From contig JBGUPL010000015.1 of the NCBI GenBank assembly GCA_045130275.1, positions 1 through 13,725 of the forward strand: a DNA stretch of 13,725 nt, given 5' to 3'. The DNA comes from F23-D06 sp045130275. Lineage in GTDB: Bacteria; Bacteroidota; Bacteroidia; Bacteroidales; WCHB1-69. This document shows positions 4,157-13,376 of this stretch, one piece after another. Every line of letters begins with the position of its first letter. Positions within the stretch are counted from its first letter, which is position 1. Position numbers and translations under genes: made by a program. The notes under the pieces are model-generated. The model searched no databases. It saw only the letters and a list, made by a program, of their open reading frames with translations, and was not told the origin of the DNA.

Positions 4157-7100
4157 TTACTCCTCCTCTTTCGATGCCATCAACGATTCGTACTCTTCCT
4201 TCGAGCCAACTTCGATGTTCTGGTAAGCGCGGATACCCGTACCAGCCGGAATCTTCTGACCGACAATGACGTTCTCCTTCATACCGATCAGACTATCGGA
4301 TTTGGCATTGATAGCGGCCTCGGTCAGCACCTTGGTCGTTTCCTGGAAAGATGCGGCAGATATAAAGCTGTGGGTCTGCAGAGAAGCACGGGTGATACCT
4401 TGCAGAATCGGTTTACCAGTAGCTGGACGTGCGTCGCGAGTCACCACCAAGCGCAAGTCTCTACGTTTCAGCATGGAATTCACGTCACGCAATTTCTTGG
4501 CGGAGATAATCTGTCCTTTACGAACTGTATCGGAATCGCCGGCATCCTCAACCACCTTCTTATCCCAAATCTGGTCGTTCTCTTCTTGGAAGTCGATCTT
4601 GTTGATCAACTCGCCTTGCAGGAACTTGGTGTCGCCCGGATCCTCGATTTCCATCTTGCGCATCATCTGACGCACAATGACTTCGAAGTGCTTATCGTTG
4701 ATCTTCACACCTTGCAGACGATACACCTCTTGGATTTCATTGATGATGTATTCCTGCACTTTCTGCGCACCCTTGATGTTCAGGATATCAACAGGAGTCA
4801 GAGAACCTTCAGACAGCGGCGTACCGGCCTTCACGAAGTCATTCTCTTGTGCGAGAATCTGCTTGGAAGTCGGGATAAGATAAGTCTTTGCACCCTCGCC
4901 GGAATCCACACGCGGGGTGATCTTCACCACACGGTTACCACGTTTCAGCTTCTTCTCGAAGGAAACGACACCGTCGATTTCGGACACCACGGCGGGATCA
5001 CTGGGGTTACGTGCCTCGAACAGCTCCGTCACGCGCGGCAGACCGCCCGTGATATCACCGGACTTACCGAAGGAACGCAGAATCTTAACCAGAATTTCAC
5101 CGGAATCGATAACCTGACCTTCTTCCACAGCCAAACGAGCACCCACAGGGACGTCGAAACTCTTGATGATATCGCCATCCTCATCGACAATGTTGATACC
5201 CGGGTTCTTGGTTTTGAGACGGCTCTCGATAATGACCTTATCGTGAATGTTGGTCTGCTCGTCGGTTTCCACACGGTAGGTCACGCCTTCGATAATATCG
5301 TTGAACTGCACTCTACCAGCAACGTCAGACAGAATCACAGCATTGAACGGATCCCAATCAGCGATCAGGGCGCCCTTCTTGATGCTGTCACCGTGCTTGT
5401 AGTAGAGGTTAGAACCGTAAGGCACATTCGCAGAGGAGAGTGCCACTCCGGTCTTCACATCGATAATCTTAATTTCGGCAGTACGGCCAATGACCTTGTA
5501 GTAGAACTTGCCCGTTTCATCGGTCTTCTCCAAAGCACGAAGCTCGTCGATGCTCAGCACACCGTCATAAGACGCGATAATGCTGCTGTTGGCGGCCACG
5601 TTACCGGCCACACCACCGACGTGGAACGTACGCAGGGTCAGCTGGGTACCAGGCTCACCGATGGACTGTGCAGCGATGACACCGACAGCCTCACCAATCT
5701 GAACCATCTTACCCGTTGCCAAGTTACGACCGTAACACTTCTGGCAGATACCATGCTTGGACTCACAGGTCGGCACCGAACGGATTTCGACCTCCTCGAT
5801 AGGAGAATCTTCGATGATCTGACAATATTTCTCGGTCAACTCCTCACCGGCGCGAATGATCAGTTCGCCAGTCTGAGGATGATAGACATCGTGCAACGTC
5901 ACACGACCTAACAGACGATCGTACAGCGTTTCCACCACTTCTTCGTTGTTCTTCAACGCGCTCACGGTCATACCGCGCAGCGTACCACAGTCCACTTCGT
6001 TGATAATCACATCGTGGGAGACATCAACCAGACGACGAGTCAGATAACCAGCGTCTGCAGTCTTCAATGCGGTATCGGCCAGACCCTTACGGGCACCGTG
6101 CGTGGAGATGAAGTATTCTTGCACAGAAAGACCTTCCTTGAAGTTGGACAAAATGGGGTTTTCGATAATCTCACCGCCGGAAGAGCCAGCCTTACTGGGC
6201 TTTGCCATCAGACCACGCATACCGGACAGCTGACGAATCTGCTCCGCAGAACCACGGGCACCGGAGTCGCGCATCATGTGCACGGGGTTGAAGCCCTGAC
6301 GGTCCTCCTCGATTTCCTTCATGAGGATCTTGGAAAGACGCGCGTTGCACTGCGACCACACGTCGATCACCTGGTTGTAACGCTCGGTGTTGGTGATGAA
6401 ACCCATGTTGTAGTTCATGGTGATTTCATCGACTTGGGCGTTGGCTTCGGCAATCAACTTCGGCTTCTCGGCGGGCACAATCACATCGCCGAGATTGAAC
6501 GACATACCGCCTTCGTAAGCCATACGGTAACCAAGGGTCATAATGTCGTCAAGGAACTGGGTACAGGATTTGTTGCCACATTTAATCAGGACGTCACCGA
6601 TGATATCACGTAACGCCTTCTTCGTCAGCAACATATTGATATAGCCATACTCTTTCGGCACCACCTGGTTGAACATCACACGACCGACAGTCGTATCGAC
6701 AACCTTCAGAGTACCCTGCCCGTCGATATCGACACGGCATTTGATTTTGGCATTCAGATGAACTTTTTTCTCGTTATAAGCAATCATCACCTCTTCCGGT
6801 CCGTAGAAAATACCGCCTTCGCCGGGAACCTTGTGGTCGGGCGTGGAGGGCAGCTCCTTGGTGATGTAGTACAGACCCAAGACCATGTCCTGAGAAGGCA
6901 CGGTCACGGGCGCACCATTGGCCGGGTTGAGGATGTTATGGGAAGCCATCATCAGCATCTGGGCTTCCATGATAGCGGCGTTGCCCAGCGGCACGTGCAC
7001 AGCCATCTGGTCACCGTCGAAGTCGGCGTTGAAAGCCGTACAGCACAACGGGTGCAGACGGATGGCCTTGCCTTCGACCAAACGCGGCTGGAACGCCTGG

Positions 7101-8443
7101 ATACCCAGACGGTGCAGCGTAGGAGCACGGTTCAGCAACACCGGATGACCCTTCAGGATGTTTTCGAGGATTTCCCACACCACGGGATCCTTGCGATCGA
7201 CAATCTTCTTGGCGGATTTCACCGTCTTCACGATACCTCTTTCGAGAATCTTGCGGATGACAAACGGTTTGAACAGTTCGGCGGCCATATCTTTCGGCAG
7301 ACCACACTCGTTCAAGTGCAAATCGGGACCGACAACGATAACGGAACGGCCGGAGTAGTCAACACGTTTACCGAGCAAGTTCTGACGGAAACGACCTTGC
7401 TTACCTTTCAGGCTGTCGGAGAGGGACTTCAACGCACGGTTGGATTCCGTTCTCACAGCGCTGGATTTCTTGGAATTATCGAACAAGGAATCCACAGCTT
7501 CCTGCAACATACGCTTCTCATTGCGCATAATGACATCGGGAGCCTTGATTTCCATGAGTCGTTTCAGACGGTTGTTGCGGATGATCACGCGACGGTAAAG
7601 GTCGTTGAGGTCGGACGTGGCGAAACGGCCGCCATCCAACGGAACCAACGGACGCAATTCCGGAGGAATAACCGGCACAATCTTCACGATCATGCGCTCA
7701 GGACGGTTGTCAGCGCGCTTGCGGCTGTCACGGAACGCCTCAAAAACATGCAGACGTTTCAACAGGTCTTTCTTACGCTGTTGGGATGTCTCGCGGTTCG
7801 CGCGATCACGCAGTTCGTAAGACTCCGCATCCAAATCCACCTTGCACAAGAGGTCATAAAGAGCCTCTGCGCCCATCTTGGCGATGAATTTGTTGGGATC
7901 GGTGTCTTCCAGCAGACGATTCTCAGCGGGCAACTTCTCGACAAGGTCGAAATACTCTTCCTCGGTCAGCAATTTTCCCTTCTTGATCTCATCGCTTTCC
8001 ATGATACCGCCTTGAATCACGATATATTTTTCGTAATACACCACGGCTTCCACCTCTTTGGTGGCAAGGCCCAAAAGGGCGCCGATCTTGTTCGGCAGCG
8101 ACTTGAAGAACCAAATATGTGCCACAGGAACCACCAACTGAATGTGTCCCATGCGCTCGCGGCGCACTTTGCGTTCGGTGACTTCCACACCGCAACGGTC
8201 GCAGATGACCCCTTTGTAGCGGATTCTCTTGTACTTACCGCAGTGGCATTCCCAGTCTTTCATCGGACCGAAAATCTTCTCGCAGAACAAACCGTCTCTT
8301 TCCGGTTTCAGCGTCCTGTAGTTGATGGTTTCCGGTTTCAGCACCTCACCGTGCGACTGTTCCAAAATCGTTTCGGGAGACGCAAGACTGATGGTTATTT
8401 TATGAAACTCCTTTCGGGTGTTATTATCTTTTCTGAGAGCCAT
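4157..8443 (-). CDS. rpoC: DNA-directed RNA polymerase subunit beta'
   Basis: This complete 1428-residue beta' subunit forms the catalytic half of RNA polymerase with beta. The N-terminal zinc site has Cys66, 68, 81 and 84 (CHCGKYKR...CDRC). The active-site loop NADFDGDQM is at 472-480, with the Mg-binding Asp474, 476 and 478. The bridge helix is at about 770-810, the second zinc site uses Cys819, 893, 900 and 903, and the trigger loop GEAVGVIAAQSIGEPGTQ is at 917-934. The C-terminal region with SFISAASFQETTKVL is present. The ATG at 8443 gives the expected start (MALRKDNNTRKEFHKITISLASPETI) and lies 22 bases after the rpoB stop, so the two are co-transcribed. Length and motifs are normal, and no frameshift or missing key residue is seen. 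Confidence 0.99.
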   Translation of the reverse strand: MALRKDNNTRKEFHKITISLASPETILEQSHGEVLKPETINYRTLKPERDGLFCEKIFGPMKDWECHCGKYKRIRYKGVICDRCGVEVTERKVRRERMGHIQLVVPVAHIWFFKSLPNKIGALLGLATKEVEAVVYYEKYIVIQGGIMESDEIKKGKLLTEEEYFDLVEKLPAENRLLEDTDPNKFIAKMGAEALYDLLCKVDLDAESYELRDRANRETSQQRKKDLLKRLHVFEAFRDSRKRADNRPERMIVKIVPVIPPELRPLVPLDGGRFATSDLNDLYRRVIIRNNRLKRLMEIKAPDVIMRNEKRMLQEAVDSLFDNSKKSSAVRTESNRALKSLSDSLKGKQGRFRQNLLGKRVDYSGRSVIVVGPDLHLNECGLPKDMAAELFKPFVIRKILERGIVKTVKSAKKIVDRKDPVVWEILENILKGHPVLLNRAPTLHRLGIQAFQPRLVEGKAIRLHPLCCTAFNADFDGDQMAVHVPLGNAAIMEAQMLMMASHNILNPANGAPVTVPSQDMVLGLYYITKELPSTPDHKVPGEGGIFYGPEEVMIAYNEKKVHLNAKIKCRVDIDGQGTLKVVDTTVGRVMFNQVVPKEYGYINMLLTKKALRDIIGDVLIKCGNKSCTQFLDDIMTLGYRMAYEGGMSFNLGDVIVPAEKPKLIAEANAQVDEITMNYNMGFITNTERYNQVIDVWSQCNARLSKILMKEIEEDRQGFNPVHMMRDSGARGSAEQIRQLSGMRGLMAKPSKAGSSGGEIIENPILSNFKEGLSVQEYFISTHGARKGLADTALKTADAGYLTRRLVDVSHDVIINEVDCGTLRGMTVSALKNNEEVVETLYDRLLGRVTLHDVYHPQTGELIIRAGEELTEKYCQIIEDSPIEEVEIRSVPTCESKHGICQKCYGRNLATGKMVQIGEAVGVIAAQSIGEPGTQLTLRTFHVGGVAGNVAANSSIIASYDGVLSIDELRALEKTDETGKFYYKVIGRTAEIKIIDVKTGVALSSANVPYGSNLYYKHGDSIKKGALIADWDPFNAVILSDVAGRVQFNDIIEGVTYRVETDEQTNIHDKVIIESRLKTKNPGINIVDEDGDIIKSFDVPVGARLAVEEGQVIDSGEILVKILRSFGKSGDITGGLPRVTELFEARNPSDPAVVSEIDGVVSFEKKLKRGNRVVKITPRVDSGEGAKTYLIPTSKQILAQENDFVKAGTPLSEGSLTPVDILNIKGAQKVQEYIINEIQEVYRLQGVKINDKHFEVIVRQMMRKMEIEDPGDTKFLQGELINKIDFQEENDQIWDKKVVEDAGDSDTVRKGQIISAKKLRDVNSMLKRRDLRLVVTRDARPATGKPILQGITRASLQTHSFISAASFQETTKVLTEAAINAKSDSLIGMKENVIVGQKIPAGTGIRAYQNIEVGSKEEYESLMASKEEE

Positions 8444-8465
8444 TCTTTCAGATGTTTTTTATTTC

Positions 8466-11400
8466 TTATTCAAATTTAATATCCAGACACAGACCGCGCA
8501 ACTCGTTGACCAACACATTGAAGGACTCAGGAATACCTGACACAGGCATGTTGTCACCCTTCACGATGGCCTCGTAGGCTTTGGCTCTGCCGACCACGTC
8601 GTCAGATTTCACAGTCAAAATCTCTTGCAAGACGTTGGAAGCACCGTAGGCCTCAATGGCCCACACCTCCATCTCACCGAAACGCTGACCACCGAATTGG
8701 GCTTTACCGCCGAGAGGTTGTTGCGTAATCAATGAGTAAGGTCCGATGGAACGGGCGTGCATCTTGTCATCGACCATATGGTGCAGTTTCAGGTAATAGA
8801 TGTAACCCACCGTCGCTTTCTGATGGAACGGCTCACCCGTCTCACCATCGTAAAGCTGGGTGCTGCCGTTCTCCGGCAATCCAGCCTCACGCAGAAGCGC
8901 ATTGATCTGGTCGAGTGAAGCACCGTCGAAAATCGGAGTGGCGTACTTCACACCGGTGTTCTTGCCTGCCCAAGCCAAAATGGTCTCGTAAATCTGACCG
9001 AGGTTCATACGGGAAGGCACACCCAGCGGGTTCAGCACCACGTCCACAGGACGGCCGTCCTCGAGGAACGGCAAATCTTCCTGACGCACGATCTTGGCCA
9101 CACAACCCTTGTTACCGTGACGACCAGCCATCTTGTCACCCACACGCAGTTTGCGTTTGTTGGCGACATAAACCTTGGCCATCTGCACAATTCCGGAAGG
9201 AAGCTCCGTGCCGATAGTGGCGTCGAAGATCTCACGCGTACGGCGGGACTCAACATCACGGACTTTCACCAGATAGTTGCGGATAATCTGGGCCACCATG
9301 CCGTTGACACGGCCGTCATTGGTCCACTTGGAAACGGACACCGTCTTGTAATCGATGGTGTTCAGCAGTTTCTGGGAGAACTTGGAGCCTTTTTGCACAA
9401 TGGGTTCCTTCGTGTCGGAACAGATAACATGTGCCACTTTGCCATCCAAAACCTTGTAGAGTTTCATCACCAGAACCTCTTTCAATGCGTCCAACTCGAC
9501 TTGGTATTTCGCCTTGATTTCTTCTTCAATATCCTTGTCTTTCGCTTTGGATTTTCTATCCTTGATCAAGCGAGACATGGATTTTGCACCGATAACCACG
9601 CCGCGCATGGCTGGGGGTGCCTTCAGGGAGGCGTCTTTCACATCGCCTGCCTTGTCTCCGAAAATGGCTCGGAGCAATTTTTCCTCGGGGGTCGGATAGG
9701 ACTCACCTTTAGGGGTAATCTTACCGATCAAAATGTCGCCTTCCTTCACCTCGGCACCCACGCGGATCAAACCATCCTCGTTCAGGTCCTTGGTAGTCTC
9801 TGAGGAAACATTGGGAATATCGTTCGTCAACACTTCCTGGCCACGCTTCGTGTCGCGCACTTCAAGCGTGAATGACTCAATATGGATGGAAGTGTAAAGG
9901 TCGTCGGTAACTGCCTTCTCCGAAATCACGACAGCATCCTCGAAGTTGTATCCCTTCCACGGCATGAAAGCTACCATCAGGTTGCGGCCGAGAGCCAACT
10001 CGCCATTTTCCGTGGCGTAACCTTCGGTCAGCACGTCTCCTTTCTTCACCTTCTGTCCTTTTACCACAATCGGGCGCTGGTTGAAGCAGGAATTCTGGTT
10101 CGTTCTTCTGAACTTGAGCAGCTGATAGTTCTTCACATTGGAATCGAAACTGATGAGCGCCTCAGTGTCAGTGCGTTCATACGCAATCTCAATATGCTGG
10201 GCATCAACGGATTTCACCACGCCGTTACCCTCTGCGAGCAACACCACACGGGAATCCACAGCCACACGGTGTTCCAGACCTGTACCCACGATGGGTGCTT
10301 CGGGACGAAGCAAGGGCACGGCCTGACGCATCATGTTGGAACCCATCAACGCACGGTTTGCGTCGTCGTTCTCCAAGAAGGGAATCAGGGATGCTGCAAT
10401 GGAAGCAATCTGGTTCGGAGCAATATCGATCAAGTCAATATCCTCACGCGGCAAAATCGGGTAGTCGGCCAGACGACGCGCTTTCACCTTTTCGCCGAGC
10501 AGGCCGTTTTCATCCATTGGCGTGTTGGCCTGCGCGATACGCTTGTTGTCCTCCTCTTCTGCCGTCAGGAAGATGGGCTCTTCGTCGAAGAGCACCCTGC
10601 CGTTCTCTACACGGCGGTAAGGCGTCTCAATGAAACCGAGTTCGTTGATGCGCGCAAACACACAAAGGGAAGAAATCAAGCCGATGTTAGGACCTTCAGG
10701 GGTCTCAATCGTACACAGACGGCCGTAGTGCGTGTAGTGCACATCACGGACCTCAAATCCGGCACGCTCGCGGGACAGACCTCCAGGACCCAAAGCGGAG
10801 ATTCTGCGCTTGTGCGTGATCTCTGACAGCGGGTTGGTCTGGTCCATGAATTGCGACAGTTGGTTGGTGCCGAAGAACGAATTCACCACTGAAGACAATG
10901 TCTTGGCATTTATCAAATCCTGAGGATAGAAGGATTCGTGGTCACGCACATTCATCTTCTCTCGGATGGTGCGGGCCATACGGTTCAGGCCAAGGCTGAA
11001 CTGGTTGTATAATTGTTCACCGACAGTGCGGACACGTCTGTTGCTCAAGTGGTCGATATCGTCAACCTCCGTCTTGGAGTTGATCAACTCCACCAAATAA
11101 CGGATAATGGAGATGATATCCTCATTGGTGAGCACGCCCGTTTCCATCGGGATGTCCAAATTCAATTTCTTATTAATACGGTAGCGGCCCACTTCGCCGA
11201 GATCATAACGTTTCTCGGAGAAGAAAAGCTTGTCAAGGGTGGCTCTGGCGGTCTCCTCGTCGGGAGCCTGCGTGCTCTTCAACTGCATGTAGATATACTC
11301 GATGGCTTGCTTGCCCGAGTTCGTCGGATCTTTCTGCAAGGTGTTGAAAATCACGGAATAGTCCACCTGTTTCTCGTCCTGTTTGTGGAAAAGGACGGTT

Positions 11401-12269
11401 TTGATGTTCGCGTCCGCCACCATGTTGATGTGGTCTTTCTCAAACACAGTCTCGCGATCAATGATCACCTCTGTGCGCTCCATATTGACCACCTCACCGG
11501 TCTCGTCATCTACAAAATCCTCGTACCACGTCTTGGTCACGGCTGCCGCCAACTTTTGTCCCACATATTTCTTCAGGTTGGCTTTCGATGCCTTCACCTC
11601 TTCCGCGATGTCGAAGATGCTGAGAATGTCCTTGTCCGTCTCATAGCCGATGGCACGCAACAGCGTGGTGACCGGCAGTTTCTTCTTGCGGTCGATATAT
11701 GCGTACAACACATTGTTGATGTCGGTGGTGAACTCCATCCATGATCCCTTGAACGGGATGATTCGGGCGGAGTACAGCGGCGTACCGTTCGAGTGGTACG
11801 AAAATCCGAAGAACACACCCGGAGAACGGTGCAGTTGGGAAACCACCACGCGCTCCGCGCCATTGATGATGAACGTGCCGCTCGGGGTCATATAGGGGAT
11901 CATGCCCAAATAGACCTCCTGCACGCGGGCCTCTTCAAAACCCTCATGCTCTTCGTCGTTGCATTTCAGCTGCAACTTGGCTTTCAGTGGAACACTGTAT
12001 GTCAAACCTCTTTCAAGGCACTCGTCCATTGAGTAGCGGGGAAAATCGATATAATAATCCAAAAACTCCAGGACGAAACAATTTCTTGCGTCGGTTATCG
12101 GGAAATTCTCGGCGAACGCCCGATACAAGCCCTCATTCTTGCGCGATTCCGGGTCTGTGTCTATCTGGAAAAACTCCTGGAACGACTTCAGCTGGATATC
12201 CAGAAAATCCGGAAAATCAACGGGTCTCGTTGTCGCAAAACTAATTCTGTTATTTTTTGTAGTTGACAA
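8466..12269 (-). CDS. rpoB: DNA-directed RNA polymerase subunit beta (TTG start)
   Basis: This complete 1267-residue beta subunit carries the RNA-exit and rifampicin-binding parts of the polymerase. Conserved elements include SQLHRSPGVFF (144-154), the rifampicin region QLSQFMDQTNPLSEITHKRR (470-489), ISALGPGGLSRERAGFEVRD (490-509), YNFEDAVVISEK (774-785), GDKMAGRHGNKG (1044-1055) and the C-terminal SIGPYSLITQQPLGGKAQFG (1174-1193). The residues equivalent to E. coli D516, H526 and S531 are Asp476, His486 and Ser491, all wild type. The start codon appears to be TTG at 12267-12269. The frame upstream has stop codons about 30 bases away with no ATG or GTG between, and the next ATG is residue 81, inside conserved sequence. 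Bacteroidota beta subunits begin with a closely similar stretch (RISFATT...FPDFLDIQLKSFQEFF), which supports this start. Confidence 0.98.
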   Translation of the reverse strand: MSTTKNNRISFATTRPVDFPDFLDIQLKSFQEFFQIDTDPESRKNEGLYRAFAENFPITDARNCFVLEFLDYYIDFPRYSMDECLERGLTYSVPLKAKLQLKCNDEEHEGFEEARVQEVYLGMIPYMTPSGTFIINGAERVVVSQLHRSPGVFFGFSYHSNGTPLYSARIIPFKGSWMEFTTDINNVLYAYIDRKKKLPVTTLLRAIGYETDKDILSIFDIAEEVKASKANLKKYVGQKLAAAVTKTWYEDFVDDETGEVVNMERTEVIIDRETVFEKDHINMVADANIKTVLFHKQDEKQVDYSVIFNTLQKDPTNSGKQAIEYIYMQLKSTQAPDEETARATLDKLFFSEKRYDLGEVGRYRINKKLNLDIPMETGVLTNEDIISIIRYLVELINSKTEVDDIDHLSNRRVRTVGEQLYNQFSLGLNRMARTIREKMNVRDHESFYPQDLINAKTLSSVVNSFFGTNQLSQFMDQTNPLSEITHKRRISALGPGGLSRERAGFEVRDVHYTHYGRLCTIETPEGPNIGLISSLCVFARINELGFIETPYRRVENGRVLFDEEPIFLTAEEEDNKRIAQANTPMDENGLLGEKVKARRLADYPILPREDIDLIDIAPNQIASIAASLIPFLENDDANRALMGSNMMRQAVPLLRPEAPIVGTGLEHRVAVDSRVVLLAEGNGVVKSVDAQHIEIAYERTDTEALISFDSNVKNYQLLKFRRTNQNSCFNQRPIVVKGQKVKKGDVLTEGYATENGELALGRNLMVAFMPWKGYNFEDAVVISEKAVTDDLYTSIHIESFTLEVRDTKRGQEVLTNDIPNVSSETTKDLNEDGLIRVGAEVKEGDILIGKITPKGESYPTPEEKLLRAIFGDKAGDVKDASLKAPPAMRGVVIGAKSMSRLIKDRKSKAKDKDIEEEIKAKYQVELDALKEVLVMKLYKVLDGKVAHVICSDTKEPIVQKGSKFSQKLLNTIDYKTVSVSKWTNDGRVNGMVAQIIRNYLVKVRDVESRRTREIFDATIGTELPSGIVQMAKVYVANKRKLRVGDKMAGRHGNKGCVAKIVRQEDLPFLEDGRPVDVVLNPLGVPSRMNLGQIYETILAWAGKNTGVKYATPIFDGASLDQINALLREAGLPENGSTQLYDGETGEPFHQKATVGYIYYLKLHHMVDDKMHARSIGPYSLITQQPLGGKAQFGGQRFGEMEVWAIEAYGASNVLQEILTVKSDDVVGRAKAYEAIVKGDNMPVSGIPESFNVLVNELRGLCLDIKFE

Positions 12270-12353
12270 GGCTGTATGTTTTTTAATTGACGAAATTACT
12301 GATTATCAGTTTTTTATCAAAGCACCAATCAGCAGGTACTATAAAACAGCAAT

Positions 12354-12392
12354 AAGAACAAGGCTTCCACCTGATGTGGAAGCGATGTTCTT
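12354..12392 (-). terminator. Long bulged hairpin between rplL and rpoB, possible attenuator or processing site
   Basis: The 145-base gap from rplL to rpoB holds a 39-base hairpin. An 8-base-pair stem, GCTTCCAC/GTGGAAGC (12363-12370 with 12376-12383), has a 5-base loop. It continues across an AG/GA internal loop into 7 further pairs, AAGAACA/TGTTCTT (12354-12360 with 12386-12392). On the minus strand the 3' arm is TTGTTCTTATT, U-rich but interrupted. In E. coli the rplL-rpoB gap carries a partial terminator and an RNase III site, so a similar role in setting the ratio of ribosomal proteins to polymerase is plausible. A smaller hairpin, GTTTCG/CGAAAC, overlaps the rplL stop at 12402-12415. A palindrome, CTGAT-T-ATCAG, is at 12299-12309. 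I see no promoter box in the gap. Confidence 0.55.
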
Positions 12393-12414
12393 TTGCTTGG
12401 GGTTTCGTTCGAAA

Positions 12415-12792
12415 CTATTTAATTTCGACTTCGGCACCGGCTTCCTCGAGAGATTTCTTCAAGGATTCAGCCTCTTCTTTGGAGATGCCTTCCTTAACGG
12501 CCTTGGGGGCGCCGTCAACTAATTCCTTAGCTTCCTTGAGGCCGAGGCTGGTGAGTTCCTTCACCAGTTTCACAACCTGCAGCTTCTGGCCACCGGCGGC
12601 TTTCAGGATAACGTCGAACTCGGTCTTCTCTTCAGCTGCGGCTGCGCCACCTGCTGCGGGACCTGCGGCCACTGCCACTGCGGCGGCTGCGGGCTCAATG
12701 CCGTATTCGTCTTTCAAAATTTGAGCTAACTCGTTAACTTCCTTAACGGTCAAGTTCACTAATTGTTCTGCAAATGCTTTCAAATCTGCCAT
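12415..12792 (-). CDS. rplL: 50S ribosomal protein L7/L12
   Basis: This 125-residue stalk protein recruits translational GTPases to the ribosome. The N-terminal dimerisation and L10-binding domain is at 1-33 (LVNLTVKEVNELAQILKDEYGIEP), followed by an Ala/Gly-rich hinge (34-53, AAAAVAVAAGPAAGGAAAA) and the C-terminal factor-binding domain (56-125). The latter includes EKTEFDVILKAAG, the LTSLGLKEAKELVDGAPKAVKEG core (80-102) and the EAGAEVEIK end. It lies 51 bases downstream of rplJ, the usual order, with an A+T-rich gap and no Shine-Dalgarno sequence. L7/L12 is needed in four or more copies per ribosome, and the hairpin after this gene may help keep its expression above that of rpoB. Confidence 0.98.
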   Translation of the reverse strand: MADLKAFAEQLVNLTVKEVNELAQILKDEYGIEPAAAAVAVAAGPAAGGAAAAEEKTEFDVILKAAGGQKLQVVKLVKELTSLGLKEAKELVDGAPKAVKEGISKEEAESLKKSLEEAGAEVEIK

Positions 12793-12843
12793 AATGATTA
12801 TTTTTTTTATTGTTTTTACTTGTTTGAATTGTTTTTTGTTTTA

Positions 12844-13362
12844 TTAAGCTCTTTCGGAAAGGGTCTTGACGATTCCGGCCAACTTGCCACCACCCGACTG
12901 CAAAGCAGAAATAACTTGTTTTGCAGGTGATTGCAGCAATGCCACAATGTCACCGATCAATTCCTCGCGAGACTTGATGTTGCAAAGCGTCTCCAACTGG
13001 TCATCACCAATATAGACTGCCTCCTCAATGAACGCGGCCTTGATGATGGGCTTTGCGTTTTTCGCCCGGAAATCCTTTATCAACTTCGCAGGCACGTTAC
13101 CCGTGTTGCACAACATGACTGCCGTCGGACCGTTCAGCGTCTCATACAACTCTGAATAATCCTTCTCGGACTGCTCCATGGCACGTTTCAGAAGGGTGTT
13201 CTTCACAACCTTCAACTTCACGTCCTTGCTGAAGCACAACTTGCGTAACTGGTTGACTGTGCTAACTGTAAATCCGGAAATGTCCGTTACATATACATGA
13301 GAATAGTTAGCCAAGTCTTGGGAAATCTCTTCTATAATCTGACTTTTTTGTTCTTTGTTCAT
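12844..13362 (-). CDS. rplJ: 50S ribosomal protein L10
   Basis: This 172-residue protein forms the stalk base: it binds 23S rRNA and L11 by its N-terminal domain and carries L7/L12 dimers on its C-terminal helix. It begins MNKEQKSQIIEEISQDLANYSHVYVTD and shows the L10 pattern GFTVSTVNQLRK (30-41), LKVVKNTLLKRAM (50-62) and LNGPTAVMLC (76-85), with the C-terminal helix LLQSPAKQVISALQSGGGKLAGIV (142-165). The start ATG at 13362 is 14 bases after the rplA stop. In other bacteria L10 (with L7/L12) represses its own operon by binding the mRNA leader, but the window does not show such a leader, because rplA lies immediately upstream. Confidence 0.97.
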   Translation of the reverse strand: MNKEQKSQIIEEISQDLANYSHVYVTDISGFTVSTVNQLRKLCFSKDVKLKVVKNTLLKRAMEQSEKDYSELYETLNGPTAVMLCNTGNVPAKLIKDFRAKNAKPIIKAAFIEEAVYIGDDQLETLCNIKSREELIGDIVALLQSPAKQVISALQSGGGKLAGIVKTLSERA

Positions 13363-13376
13363 ACTAACTAATCTTT

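Noticed and set aside
4154..5911. Open frame of 585 codons on the plus strand opposite rpoC
   Set aside because: It is aligned codon-for-codon with rpoC, and stays open because TTA, CTA and TCA codons are rare in this highly expressed gene. The product is low-complexity and unlike any known family.
6758..8479. Open frame of 573 codons on the plus strand opposite the rpoC start
   Set aside because: Same codon-aligned shadow effect as above; rpoC is complete and intact on the other strand.
10700..10865. Possible rifampicin-resistant rpoB allele
   Set aside because: Residues equivalent to E. coli D516, H526 and S531 are all wild type (Asp476, His486, Ser491).
9117..11744. Several long plus-strand frames opposite rpoB
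   Set aside because: All are antisense shadows of an intact beta subunit gene and show no family motif or start context.
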